Origin: CAYJFD01 sp964369605
GTDB taxonomy: Bacteria > Bacteroidota > Bacteroidia > Bacteroidales > UBA932
Direction: 5' to 3'
DNA: 51,565 nucleotides
Assembly: GCA_964369605.1 (NCBI GenBank)
Contig: CAYJFD010000013.1
Location: forward strand, 1 to 51,565
Positions 24,162 to 33,170 of the stretch are shown here, in pieces. Positions within the stretch are counted from its first letter, which is position 1. Every line of letters begins with the position of its first letter. The position numbers were made by a program, and so were the translations under genes. Below the pieces are notes generated by a model. That model did not search any database. It saw only the letters and a list, made by a program, of their open reading frames with translations, and was not told the origin of the DNA.

Positions 24162-25286
24162 TTATTTCTTTTGAAGATTAAATATAGTAATTTCGCTGAA
24201 TGTTCCAAGCCTCATAGGAGGGCCAAATGTTCCACTTCCCTGAGAAACATAGATTTGAGTTCCATCCTTCTCGTATTCGTGTAGGCCTTTATTATAGTCG
24301 AACATCATCCAGGCGATGATGGTAGCTGGAAAGAGCTGTCCTCCATGAGTATGTCCTGCTAGGTAAAGTCCTATGCCGTATTGGTTTACATATTTAGCCC
24401 CAATAGGATTATGGTGTAGTAGGATAGATGCTCTTTGCTTGTCTAGTCCCATATTTGCTAATTCTTCTTGAATAGTGGTGCTGCTAGATGGCGCGTGATG
24501 CATCATATCTACACTCTCGCGATCAGCAGGCATATAGTCTAGTCCCACTATTTGAGAGCCTTTGATATCTATAACCTTGTTGTCAAGTACAGTTACTCCG
24601 TTTTGCTCTAGAAACTGTTTAATCTCTCCTTCTCCAGTATATGAGTCGTGATTTCCAGAAACGAAGTAACTAGGAACTCCAAGTTCTTTTAACGGTGAAA
24701 GCACATCTGCACTTAGTCTTACGCGCCCATCAAAGAGGTCTCCTGTGATAACCACGGCATCCACATTTTCTAATTTTACTTTATCTACAAGCTTTTGAAG
24801 AGTTTTTTTGCCCCAAAAGTGACCTATATGCACATCAGAAAGTTGAGCTATACGAAGTGGCTCTTGAAGATTTGTAAGTTTAATATCTTGGTGAACTACT
24901 CGTACATTTGTTGCATTCAATACTGCGCAAATCGAGACGAGTGCTGTAAGCGATAATGCTATGATTCCAAAAACTTTTGGAGAATATTTTGCAAATAGGT
25001 TTGTGATGTCTAAAGCTATGATTGACAGCAGCATAATGGTTATTACTCCTAGGCCAATAGTCGCGGTATTACTAATTATGTGACTAAGACCTGAGGTAGG
25101 ATTCGTATTCATAATTAAACCTATTGTGAAAAAGAATGTCAAAAGGAGTAAACCTAAGCCAATATATAGATATTTAGGAGAAAAATTGAATGCCCAACCT
25201 AAACGATTCGACGCGTAAATAACTGCTGCTACTACTACAGTTAGAAAGATGATAGGAATAATGTAAGGCATAATGTTTTTTGTCAT
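24162..25286 (-). CDS. membrane-anchored metallophosphoesterase (YkuE/YaeI-like)
   Basis: 374 residues from 25286, selected because the in-frame ATG 90 bases upstream gives a poor N-terminus and lies upstream of the promoter element. Four hydrophobic helices precede the calcineurin-like domain: LSDVHIGHFW (D-x-H), VVITGDLFDG, VSGNHDS, LLHHNP and LAGHTHGGQLF, all five metal-binding motifs of the YkuE/YaeI group. These enzymes cleave phosphodiesters such as UDP-diacylglucosamine or act on lipid-linked substrates outside the membrane. Substrate here is unknown. The PH-like gene follows. Confidence 0.83.
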   Translation of the reverse strand: MTKNIMPYIIPIIFLTVVVAAVIYASNRLGWAFNFSPKYLYIGLGLLLLTFFFTIGLIMNTNPTSGLSHIISNTATIGLGVITIMLLSIIALDITNLFAKYSPKVFGIIALSLTALVSICAVLNATNVRVVHQDIKLTNLQEPLRIAQLSDVHIGHFWGKKTLQKLVDKVKLENVDAVVITGDLFDGRVRLSADVLSPLKELGVPSYFVSGNHDSYTGEGEIKQFLEQNGVTVLDNKVIDIKGSQIVGLDYMPADRESVDMMHHAPSSSTTIQEELANMGLDKQRASILLHHNPIGAKYVNQYGIGLYLAGHTHGGQLFPATIIAWMMFDYNKGLHEYEKDGTQIYVSQGSGTFGPPMRLGTFSEITIFNLQKK

Positions 25287-25313
25287 GGTGAATTCGTCTA
25301 TTAATTTAAACCA

Positions 25314-25321
25314 CAAAGGTA
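25314..25321 (-). promoter_or_regulatory. -7 element for metallophosphoesterase operon
   Basis: Minus strand TACCTTTG, exact TAnnTTTG, 27 bases before the chosen ATG. The nearest upstream TTTG is 16 bases away, a little short. Confidence 0.45.
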
Positions 25322-25431
25322 ATTTATAAAGACACTCCAAAGTTATACAAATTATGGGAATATGTATACAAATCACCTATATAAAACACTTAGTATTGAA
25401 ACGAAAGAATATAATTATTAAATCATTTTTT

Positions 25432-27201
25432 ATGAAAAATACATACTTTAAGTCGATTTCCGTATTAACTTTTATATTATTATTTGCTTGTGAGAAGCCT
25501 AATACGGATACAGAAGATAATAACAAACCAGTTAGTGGTGCACTGGTAATTAACGAAGCCGCATCATCCAGTGATTTTGTCGAAATATATAACGGCACCT
25601 CTCAAAGTCTCGACCTTAGTGGCTATGTTATAAACGATAGTGATACTTATGATGAGGATGCATATTTGTTCCCAGAGGGTAGTAGTATAGAGAGTGGTGG
25701 CTTTATCGCTGTATATAAGGATGTTGATTTCTTATTTGGAATAAGCGGTAATGGTGAAACATTATATCTGCTTGATGCCTCTGGTGTAATAGTAAATGAG
25801 ATGGAACTACCAGAAGAAGTGGAGGGCTATGATTCCTATGGAAGAGAAGTCGATGGCGGTGAGACATTTAAGTGGTTTGAGCTTCGAACAGATGGAAAGA
25901 GTAATAGCTCTATTCCTGACGATAATGGAGGCGATGAAAATCTATATCCAGATTGGAGCGATGCTACGCATAGCAATGACGTAGCTCCTAATTTTGATAT
26001 TGTTTTTAACCAGAATGAAGTTCTTCGCTTAGATATCGTAATCAGCGCTGAGGACTGGGATGCAATGTGGGATGATTTGGCTCAAAATATAAGAGGCGGT
26101 ATGACCGGAATGTCAAGTGATTATACTCCTATTTGGGTTCGCTCAACTATTACATACAATGATATAGATTGGTATAACGTGGGGATAAGATTTAAAGGAA
26201 ATTCTAGTTTGTCATCTTCTTATCAGTCAGATATAGATAAGTTATCTTTAAAATTAGATTTTGATGAGTGGGAAGATGATTATCCAGCCTTGAAGAATCA
26301 GAGATTTTACGGATTTAAGCAGTTAAACTTGAATAATAATTATCAGGATATGTCTTTTATGAGAGAGAAGACTGCGTCTGATTTGTTTAGAGATTTTGGA
26401 TTGGCAGCGGCACATACAAGTTACTGTGAAGTATATATTAACTCAGGGTCAGAATCAGTGTATTATGGCTTGTATACAATTGTAGAGGAAGTCGATGATA
26501 CTGTGATAGAGACTCAGTTTAGTAGTGATTCGGGTAATCTTTATAAGCCAGATGGAGATGCTGCAAGTTTTGGGTTAGGGACATTTGATACAGAGGAGTT
26601 TTATCCAAAGACGAATGAGGATGTTACAGATTATAGCGATTTAAGGGCGCTTTATGATGCACTTCATAGTGATTTACGTGGAAGTGATCTGGAGGCTTGG
26701 AAGGATAATTTGGAAGGAATATTTGATGTTGATACCTTTCTGAAGTGGTTAGCAGTTACTACAACTATTCAAAACTGGGACTCCTATGGTGTTATGACAC
26801 ATAACTACTACATCTATAATAACCCAGAGAATAACTTACTTACTTGGATTCCATGGGATCACAATGAAGCTTTTTCGTCTGGGCATGGCAGTAGACAGGC
26901 CTATGATCCAGATGAATTATCAAGAGTTAGTAGTAATTGGCCGCTAATAAGTTTCTTAATAAATGTTGAGGAGTATCAGAATATCTACAAAGATCATTTG
27001 CGTGATTTTACGGAAAATCATTTTAATCACCTACAGATGACTGCAAAATACGATTCATATTTTAACCTAGTTAAAGAATCTGCTTATTCAGAAGGCGGAA
27101 ATCGTACCTTTTTAAGAAATGATGCAGATTTTGATAGGGCAGTAGATGAATTAAAGAGTCATGTTGTAGAGCGAATAAATGAAGTTGAAAGCTACTTGTA
27201 G
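25432..27201 (+). CDS. lipoprotein with lamin-tail and CotH kinase-like domains
   Basis: 589 residues; the ATG at 25432 gives a lipoprotein signal (LLFAC), whereas the upstream in-frame start does not. Residues about 30-150 form a lamin-tail domain (ALVINEAASSSDFVEIYNGT, LDLSGYVI, DASGVIVNE). From about 190 the CotH domain follows: RLDIVISAEDWDAM, NVGIRFKGNSSL, REKTASDLFRDFGL, YYGLYTIVEEVDD, and WIPWDHNEAF near residue 475. CotH proteins are atypical kinases (spore-coat protein phosphorylation in Bacillus); in Bacteroidetes the role is unknown and it is exported here. Lamin-tail domains are common extracellular binding modules. Confidence 0.82.
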   Translation: MKNTYFKSISVLTFILLFACEKPNTDTEDNNKPVSGALVINEAASSSDFVEIYNGTSQSLDLSGYVINDSDTYDEDAYLFPEGSSIESGGFIAVYKDVDFLFGISGNGETLYLLDASGVIVNEMELPEEVEGYDSYGREVDGGETFKWFELRTDGKSNSSIPDDNGGDENLYPDWSDATHSNDVAPNFDIVFNQNEVLRLDIVISAEDWDAMWDDLAQNIRGGMTGMSSDYTPIWVRSTITYNDIDWYNVGIRFKGNSSLSSSYQSDIDKLSLKLDFDEWEDDYPALKNQRFYGFKQLNLNNNYQDMSFMREKTASDLFRDFGLAAAHTSYCEVYINSGSESVYYGLYTIVEEVDDTVIETQFSSDSGNLYKPDGDAASFGLGTFDTEEFYPKTNEDVTDYSDLRALYDALHSDLRGSDLEAWKDNLEGIFDVDTFLKWLAVTTTIQNWDSYGVMTHNYYIYNNPENNLLTWIPWDHNEAFSSGHGSRQAYDPDELSRVSSNWPLISFLINVEEYQNIYKDHLRDFTENHFNHLQMTAKYDSYFNLVKESAYSEGGNRTFLRNDADFDRAVDELKSHVVERINEVESYL

Positions 27202-27230
27202 ACTTGGAAATTAAAATCATATGTGGAAAT

Positions 27231-27270
27231 AAAAAACCGCCTTTAGAATTATTCTATAGGCGGTTTCTTT
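27231..27270. terminator. bidirectional terminator between CotH gene and envelope operon
   Basis: AAACCGCC / GGCGGTTT arms enclose a paired AT-rich region and are flanked by A6 on the left and CTTT on the right. It serves the convergent genes on both sides. Confidence 0.75.
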
Positions 27271-27282
27271 GTCGGTCTTAGT

Positions 27283-27687
27283 TTATCGCTGCCCTTTGCG
27301 TTGTCCTTTACCTTTACCTTTCATTCCTTCTTTCATCTCTTCCTTCATTTCCTCTGTAATGCGCTCATATTCTTCGAACTGGGTTTTAGAAAGTAACTCT
27401 TTCATTTCTTTTGTTTTAGCTTCATTGTTTTCTTTAAGGATCTTATATTTTTCAGAACGTGAAGCATCGCTATTCTTTAATTCTTCGCCCTTTGTTAGGT
27501 ACTTTAGTGTGATTTCGTAGAAAATGCTCTCTTGATTTTCGTCAAGATCTAGAGTTTCATCCATCTTAGTGGTCATAATACTAGCTTTTTCAGCTAAAGA
27601 ACTTTTCTCCGCTTGAGCGAAAATTTGATTAGAACTTAGTAAAGTTAGGCATGCAAGTGCAGCAATGATCATTTTTTTTGTTGTCAT
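27283..27687 (-). CDS. small periplasmic Lys/Glu-rich helical protein (Spy/CpxP-like)
   Basis: 134 residues with a Sec signal (ends SNQIFAQ). The rest is helical and highly charged: two similar segments around LDLDENQESIFYEI and LSKTQFEEYERI resemble the LTxxQ repeats of Spy/CpxP stress chaperones. It ends in a Lys/Gly-rich tail (KGKGKGQRKGQR) that could bind acidic surfaces. It is the last gene of the operon with the OMP and DUF6515 genes. Confidence 0.6.
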   Translation of the reverse strand: MTTKKMIIAALACLTLLSSNQIFAQAEKSSLAEKASIMTTKMDETLDLDENQESIFYEITLKYLTKGEELKNSDASRSEKYKILKENNEAKTKEMKELLSKTQFEEYERITEEMKEEMKEGMKGKGKGQRKGQR

Positions 27688-27731
27688 GATTTGATTTTTT
27701 TATTTGTTAATATTTATTGTTTGATGTTGTT

Positions 27732-28298
27732 TTAATCTTCTAATTTTCCAGTAACTTTAAATCCCTTTCCTTCAGGAGTATGAACTATTGTATATAGAAT
27801 ATTGTCGTAAATAAAATATCTTTTACCGTCAATCATAATCTCTTCAGCTTCTTCAGGAAGGGAATAAACTATTATATCTTTTGGAGCTTCTACTACCTCA
27901 TACTCCTTTTTTACCTTGATATAGTAGGTGCCACCGTAGTAGTAATATGTTCTTCCAGTTAGGATAATTCTAGTAGCCTTGACAGGCAATGTCGCTATTC
28001 TTAGTCCGATAGGGGGCGCTACGACGATGTATCTGTTATCAATGTGCCTATAGAAGAGTCCTGCGTGGCAGTGGTAGTGTACTCCACTACGTTTAACAGT
28101 TATGGCTGTGGGTGGAAGAGTGCGAATCGTTCTAATCGTAGGAGTGTGCTTGGTATAAACTACATTCCTTCCCCTGGTTGTTACGACTGTTTTATTTTTA
28201 GATGTCTTTACAACAGTACGCTGTGCGTGTGCGTTTTCTGATATTGCTAGAAGAGCAATAACTATAAATGATAGTATGCAAGATTTACGGATATTCAT
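27732..28298 (-). CDS. DUF6515-family exported protein
   Basis: 188 residues with a cleaved signal (ends ENAHAQ), a basic Thr/Val/Arg-rich stretch (TVVKTSKNKTVVTTRGR), then tyrosine-rich strand repeats (HYHCHAGLFYRH, RTYYYYGGTYYI, KRYFIYDNILYTI) typical of DUF6515. Probably envelope-associated. The repeated 'G-x-x-Y-x-x' strands suggest a beta structure. Function unknown. In operon with the OMP 40 bases upstream. Confidence 0.65.
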   Translation of the reverse strand: MNIRKSCILSFIVIALLAISENAHAQRTVVKTSKNKTVVTTRGRNVVYTKHTPTIRTIRTLPPTAITVKRSGVHYHCHAGLFYRHIDNRYIVVAPPIGLRIATLPVKATRIILTGRTYYYYGGTYYIKVKKEYEVVEAPKDIIVYSLPEEAEEIMIDGKRYFIYDNILYTIVHTPEGKGFKVTGKLED

Positions 28299-28338
28299 AT
28301 TTCTTATGTGTTTAAAAAATTATTATATGTTTTTAAAA

Positions 28339-29016
28339 TTAGAAAACGTGGATGACTCTTACTTGTCTATTAGAGCTCTTTGGCTTCGAAAGGTTAAAAA
28401 AGTAACTGATAGAAAATTCAAAAGATTCAGTTCTTGCCCCTTTAAAGAAGGGTGAAGGAGAGTGGTAATGAGTGATATCCGTCAAGGAGTATCTATATCT
28501 AAAATCTAGTGATATCTGATTGAATGAAAAACCACATCCTACTGCAAAACCATAATCAAAATAGTTATAATCGATTTGATAGGCTTCACCATATCCGTTA
28601 TAGTGGGCACCGACATAGTCTGTATCAGCGTCCAATAATAGATCCATATAGCCCCCAGCACGAATGTGGAATGCTCTTCCAAGCTTTATGTCTAACATTA
28701 GTGGTAGTTCAAACGAATATAGATAACTATAAACATTTCCCTTGAATAAATTCTTAATGTCATAGTAGGCGTCTATATTAGTTGATACAAAATTAAACTC
28801 GGAGTACAGTGAAGCTATAGAGTGCTTGCTTTGACTAAGTTGGAGATTAAAACCAATGGATGGAATGTAGCTAAGTGTAGGGTTATAGTTGTTGATCCCT
28901 GATGTAAAGGTCGTCCTATAGGAAGTATTTACTCCAAATTTTGCTTCTTGACCATAGCTTGCAGTCGAGATAAAAATAGAGGTGACTGCAAGCATAGCAT
29001 TTATTATTATTCGCAT
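28339..29016 (-). CDS. outer-membrane beta-barrel protein (PorT-like)
   Basis: 225 residues: signal peptide ending TASYGQ, then amphipathic strands alternating aromatic residues (FGVNTSYRTTF, YSYLYSFELPLMLDIKLG, AFHIRAGGYMDLLL, ISLDFRYRYSLTDI), the form of OMP_b-brl_2 barrels with about eight strands. It starts the three-gene operon with DUF6515 and the Spy-like gene. It is divergent from an AraC regulator, which may control it. Specific function not assignable. Confidence 0.68.
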   Translation of the reverse strand: MRIIINAMLAVTSIFISTASYGQEAKFGVNTSYRTTFTSGINNYNPTLSYIPSIGFNLQLSQSKHSIASLYSEFNFVSTNIDAYYDIKNLFKGNVYSYLYSFELPLMLDIKLGRAFHIRAGGYMDLLLDADTDYVGAHYNGYGEAYQIDYNYFDYGFAVGCGFSFNQISLDFRYRYSLTDITHYHSPSPFFKGARTESFEFSISYFFNLSKPKSSNRQVRVIHVF

Positions 29017-29051
29017 TATCTTAAAAACTTATTTTGTTATTTATTCTGATG

Positions 29052-29082
29052 CAAAAGTATGGCTAGCTAAAAGATATAGAAA
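29052..29082 (-). promoter_or_regulatory. promoter for OMP/DUF6515 operon
   Basis: Minus strand TTTC, 19 bases, TACTTTTG. The -7 is exact and the -33 has one mismatch; leader about 30 bases. Confidence 0.5.
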
Positions 29083-29195
29083 TAGAGCATCCTTTGAACT
29101 GTCTCAAATGCTAGATGAAATGCTAAAACTCAGTAGTGAGTTGTTTTTACTAAGTGAGTTGTTTTCTACCATAGCGACGATGAAAAATTAATTCG

Positions 29196-29203
29196 TAGCT
29201 TTG
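29196..29203 (+). promoter_or_regulatory. -7 element for AraC gene
   Basis: TAGCTTTG, exact TAnnTTTG, ends 21 bases before the ATG at 29225 and overlaps a TTG codon at 29201, arguing for the ATG as true start. Confidence 0.45.
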
Positions 29204-29224
29204 CGCCAGAATTCAAGTTATAAT

Positions 29225-30133
29225 ATGGCAGATCAAATAATTCAAATAGATTCGATTTTACAGTTTAATAAATTATTGAAACTAGAAACTCAACATCCTC
29301 TTATCGCAATAGTCGATTTCGAGAAAATCAATACTACGATTGAAGAGACACTTTTTTCAACAGGCTTTTATTCTATTTTATTAAAGGATGCCTGTCAAGG
29401 GACGCTAAGATATGGCAGAAATCGCTATGATTATGACGAGCAAACTATGATTTTCGTAGCACCTCGTCAAGTTATAGGAGTAGAAGGGAATCAAAATAAT
29501 GAATCAGGTAAAGGCTTAGGATTATTCTTTCACACTGACTTGCTGAAGGGAACATCGCTAGCAAGTAATATTAAGACCTATAATTTTTTCTCTTATGAAG
29601 TAAATGAAGCTTTACATTTAAGTGCAGAAGAAAGGCGTACGATAGGAGACTGTATGGCAAAGATATCGAACGAAGTGACTCGCCCAATAGACAAACATAG
29701 TAAACGTATAATCGTTTCTAATATAGAGCTTCTACTAGATTATTGTCAACGTTATTATGATAGACAGTTTATAACACGAGAGGTTTTGAACCATGATATA
29801 TTGTCTCGTTTTGAGTCATTAATTAGTAACTACTTTGAGAGTGGAGTAGCTGAGCAGAAGGGCCTACCTAGTGTAAAATACTGCGCAGAAAAGTTAGCCC
29901 TATCACCAAGCTATATGAGCGATGTGATAAAAAGAGAAACCGGAAAAAGCGCAGTAGAGCATATACAACTTTCAACCATTGATAGAGCAAAAATAGGATT
30001 ACAGATACCTAATAGTAGTATCTCCCAAATAGCACATTCATTAGGTTTTGAGTACCCACAGTATTTTTCACGTCTATTTAAAAAGCATACAGGTCAAACA
30101 CCAAACGAATATAGGTCAACTATTTATAGTTAA
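29225..30133 (+). CDS. AraC-family transcription regulator
   Basis: 302 residues from the ATG at 29225. The N-terminal 170 residues form the cupin-like sensing part (FYSILLKDACQGTLRYGRN, IGVEGNQNN), and the C-terminal 100 residues hold two HTH motifs: SVKYCAEKLALSPSYMSDVIK and ISQIAHSLGFEYPQYFSRLFKKHTGQTPNEYR, the AraC signature. Domain order is that of Bacteroidetes AraC regulators responding to small effectors. It is divergent from the OMP operon. Its 3' end overlaps that of the convergent lipoprotein by 4 bases. Confidence 0.85.
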   Translation: MADQIIQIDSILQFNKLLKLETQHPLIAIVDFEKINTTIEETLFSTGFYSILLKDACQGTLRYGRNRYDYDEQTMIFVAPRQVIGVEGNQNNESGKGLGLFFHTDLLKGTSLASNIKTYNFFSYEVNEALHLSAEERRTIGDCMAKISNEVTRPIDKHSKRIIVSNIELLLDYCQRYYDRQFITREVLNHDILSRFESLISNYFESGVAEQKGLPSVKYCAEKLALSPSYMSDVIKRETGKSAVEHIQLSTIDRAKIGLQIPNSSISQIAHSLGFEYPQYFSRLFKKHTGQTPNEYRSTIYS

Positions 30134-31515
30134 AAATTTAAGATAGCACGAACACATACGTGACCCCAATCTTTTTCGGTGATTTGACTCTGTCCAAAAT
30201 CAAGAATAAACATGTGGACATTTGTTGCATCTTTTTCAGTAGATGAACAATATCCATAATTTGATAGTATCCCATTTTCGAGTGAGCGTTCGAAAAAAAA
30301 CTTAACATCATAGATATATGAAAGTTCATTTATAGATGGTAAGTACCAGACTCCCTTACTATTATCTTCATAGCCATTAGGGTCAATTCCTGAACTGATA
30401 TTTAATTGATGAACCCAAGCAAAAGCAGGATACCTTGCAAAGCTATTATTTGGTGAATAATCTTTACTTTGTTCCCACACTGCTCTCATATTAGCTAAAC
30501 CATTATTCTGGTCTCTAGCGCCCAGTATCTCTACTTTTTCTGTAGACCAACGAGCTTGTCCCTGGGACTGATTATCATCAAAACCTTTCTGGGGTATCTC
30601 CCATGAAAACACTTTGCCACTTTGACCTCCACTTTCAACATGATAGATAACACCGATTACTTTTTTGTTCATATCGCGAGAAGTAGACCAAGTTCCATCT
30701 GAGTAGTAAAAGTCACCAACTTCAGCAGCAATTTTATCACTAAGTATTATTTCGTAGCTGTATTCCTCGCCTTCCTCCCAGTCAGGGGCGTTTGAAGATG
30801 GCTTCCATTTATATGTTTTATTATTTAAGTTAACAGTGATTGAGAAATTATGAACCCCATTATCTTTCAACGCATAAATCGTTTGTGAAATACTATTCTC
30901 CTCTGTTTGTATATCATACTCAGTACTGAGATAAGCGCCGCTATTGTACTCCCATCTCCCCGAAAAGATACTATAACTTCCATTTAGTAAAAGATTCCAG
31001 TACTTAATGTTGGCGCCATTAAAAGAATCTGGTCCTCCATCTGCAAACGACAAATTGAAGTTTAATTTTATAGACTTATGTACAAAAGGAAGGGTGATAG
31101 TTTGCTGCTCGTTACCCTCTACTCTCGCCCAGAAAACAGAGTGCATGTTTTCTGAAAGATTTATTTCTACTTTAGTGCCACTAAGGGACGCATCATAAGG
31201 GTAATATGCATAGTAGTAGTTAGTGCCTACCTTCGGTGGCAATATCGCTTCTTTTTCTTCACTTTCCACTAGCACCATTTTTCCATCTGTAGAAATAACT
31301 TCATATTCTGCGTTATTAAGCAAAGGCGTACCATCTTCACTGTAGGCGAAAATTCCGATTTTATCTCCTATATTCCATCCACTTTCTGAGCCTTCGGTCT
31401 CCCCAATATTTCCAGCGATAAATTCCACATATTCTTTTGTGCCTTCTTCAGTTTCTTTCTTACATCCTGCAGCGACTAGAGCTACAAGGGCAAATAACAG
31501 TATAAATTTTTTCAT
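30130..31515 (-). CDS. fimbrillin-like lipoprotein with DUF1566-type C-terminal domain
   Basis: 461 residues; start at 31515 gives lipobox VAAGC. N-terminal half is fimbrillin-like (WNIGDKIGIFAYSEDG, NYYYAYYPYDASL, TITLPFVHKSIKL), with no R in the usual processing position obvious. The C-terminal part (GDFYYSDGTWS, VIGVIYHV, GVWYLPSINELSYIY, YCSSTEKD, HVCVRAILNF) has the layout of DUF1566/Lcl-type ligand domains. It is likely a surface adhesin, not a polymerising subunit. Near-consensus -7 TATATTTA lies 22 bases upstream on the minus strand. Confidence 0.68.
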   Translation of the reverse strand: MKKFILLFALVALVAAGCKKETEEGTKEYVEFIAGNIGETEGSESGWNIGDKIGIFAYSEDGTPLLNNAEYEVISTDGKMVLVESEEKEAILPPKVGTNYYYAYYPYDASLSGTKVEINLSENMHSVFWARVEGNEQQTITLPFVHKSIKLNFNLSFADGGPDSFNGANIKYWNLLLNGSYSIFSGRWEYNSGAYLSTEYDIQTEENSISQTIYALKDNGVHNFSITVNLNNKTYKWKPSSNAPDWEEGEEYSYEIILSDKIAAEVGDFYYSDGTWSTSRDMNKKVIGVIYHVESGGQSGKVFSWEIPQKGFDDNQSQGQARWSTEKVEILGARDQNNGLANMRAVWEQSKDYSPNNSFARYPAFAWVHQLNISSGIDPNGYEDNSKGVWYLPSINELSYIYDVKFFFERSLENGILSNYGYCSSTEKDATNVHMFILDFGQSQITEKDWGHVCVRAILNF

Positions 31516-31650
31516 AACAAAGTTTATTTTAACTCTGTAAATATACAAAAATGTTTGAAAATAACGTGACAAAAACGTATAATACATACTTCTTTATTTA
31601 AAGAAACACTAGATCTAATTTTAAAAAGAAATAATAGTGAATTTCTAGTT

Positions 31651-31682
31651 TTGCTTAGAGAGAAGTTATTTGTATCTTTGTA
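31651..31682 (+). promoter_or_regulatory. promoter of the MATE/panE operon
   Basis: TTTTG, 19 bases, TATCTTTG, a perfect fit to the Bacteroidetes consensus. The 5' leader would be about 77 bases. Confidence 0.72.
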
Positions 31683-31765
31683 AGATAATATATGACGCAA
31701 GACTATCAAGGTGTTAGACGCTGAAAGAGAGTTTTGTGTTTTTTTTATGTAGTTAATTAAGCTAG

Positions 31766-33139
31766 ATGAGTAAAATAGAATTAAGAGATCAAATAGATTT
31801 TGGATGTGATAGTATTCCAAAGTTATTTAGGAAGATATTAATCCCAACACTATGGGGAATGTTTTTCACGGGATTATTTATAGTGACAGATGGTATCTTT
31901 GTTGGAAAAGGGCTTGGAAACGAGGCCTTAGCCTCAGTCGGAATCGTCGCTCCATTTTATAACCTTGCTGGAAGTATTGGCCTGATGTTAGGAATGGGAG
32001 GTTCTATAGTGGCCTCAATTCACCTCGCAAATAAAAAATTGAAGTCATCAAGAATTATAGTGACGCAGGCTGCATTAACAGCAGTTATCTCTTTAGCTAT
32101 TATCTCTGTGTTAGCATTAATATTTATCGATGAATGGGTGATGGCTATTGGAGCTGCAGAGGAGCTAGTGGGGCCGAGTAAGGCCTACGCTTTTGGGTTT
32201 ATTCCTTTTTTACCTGTTTGTGTCCTAACCTCGTGTCTGCCATTTTTTATTCGTTTAGATGGCTCTCCAAAGTATGCGATGATGTGCTCGATAGTGGGAG
32301 CATTGCTAAATATTGTCTTAGATTACTTGTTCATATTTGTTTTTGATTTAGGTTTATTTGGTGCTGCTATCGCAACAAGTACAGGAAGTACTATTAGTGC
32401 ATTAATGGCCTTGTTTTATTTGATGAATAAGAAAAAGGAACTGAGTTTTGTTAAGATTAAATGGTCAAAGAAAAGCATATTTATGAGCTTACGCAATATC
32501 TGGTATATGAGTAAGTTAGGCTTTGCTTCTTTTCTTGGACAAGGGGCAGCTGTGGTAATGGTTATCTGCGGAAATATTGTCTTCTCTCGAGTGCACGGAA
32601 CAGCAGGTGTTGCCGCATTCTCGGTCTGCGGCTATGTATTTCCTCTGATATTTATGATTTATAGTGCTATTGCGCAAGCATCACAACCTATAATTTCATT
32701 TAATTATGCCTTAGGTGATAGGCAGAGGGTGGCAAGAGCTTGTCGAGTTTCGATGTCTTGGGGCGTAGCAATAGGCTCCGTCTTAACCTTGGGAATGGCT
32801 TTATTCGCACCGCAGCTATCTTCGATGTTTCTTGATCCGGGCTCGGACGCGCATAGGATAGCGACTGAGGGACTTCCTTTGTTTGCAATCGGTTTGATTT
32901 CTTTTGCAGTCAATATAATGACTATTGGATATTATCAGAGTCTTGAAAAGATAAGTAAGGCCGTATTGCTTATAGCTTTAAGAGGCTTTGTCTATATGAT
33001 TTTGTTTTTTATTTTAATGCCTAATTTAGCAAGTGTTAGTGGAGCATGGTTAGCAGTGCCAGCAGCAGAATTTGCGACGAATATTAGTATACTACTTATT
33101 ATATTTTATTCTAAAAGAAAGTTGAGGAGAATTGTGTAA
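31766..33139 (+). CDS. MATE-family efflux transporter
   Basis: 457 residues, about 12 helices: IPTLWGMFFTGLFIVTDGIFVGKGLGNEALASVG in the first half and AIAQASQPIISFNYALGDR in the second are MATE signatures. It belongs to the MepA-like branch, distinct from the MATE at 16904-18229. A clear promoter precedes it. panE starts 31 bases after its stop, so it may be in the same operon. Substrate unknown. Confidence 0.85.
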   Translation: MSKIELRDQIDFGCDSIPKLFRKILIPTLWGMFFTGLFIVTDGIFVGKGLGNEALASVGIVAPFYNLAGSIGLMLGMGGSIVASIHLANKKLKSSRIIVTQAALTAVISLAIISVLALIFIDEWVMAIGAAEELVGPSKAYAFGFIPFLPVCVLTSCLPFFIRLDGSPKYAMMCSIVGALLNIVLDYLFIFVFDLGLFGAAIATSTGSTISALMALFYLMNKKKELSFVKIKWSKKSIFMSLRNIWYMSKLGFASFLGQGAAVVMVICGNIVFSRVHGTAGVAAFSVCGYVFPLIFMIYSAIAQASQPIISFNYALGDRQRVARACRVSMSWGVAIGSVLTLGMALFAPQLSSMFLDPGSDAHRIATEGLPLFAIGLISFAVNIMTIGYYQSLEKISKAVLLIALRGFVYMILFFILMPNLASVSGAWLAVPAAEFATNISILLIIFYSKRKLRRIV

Positions 33140-33170
33140 ATTTGCAGATAGTAATTTAATTCGAATTAAG

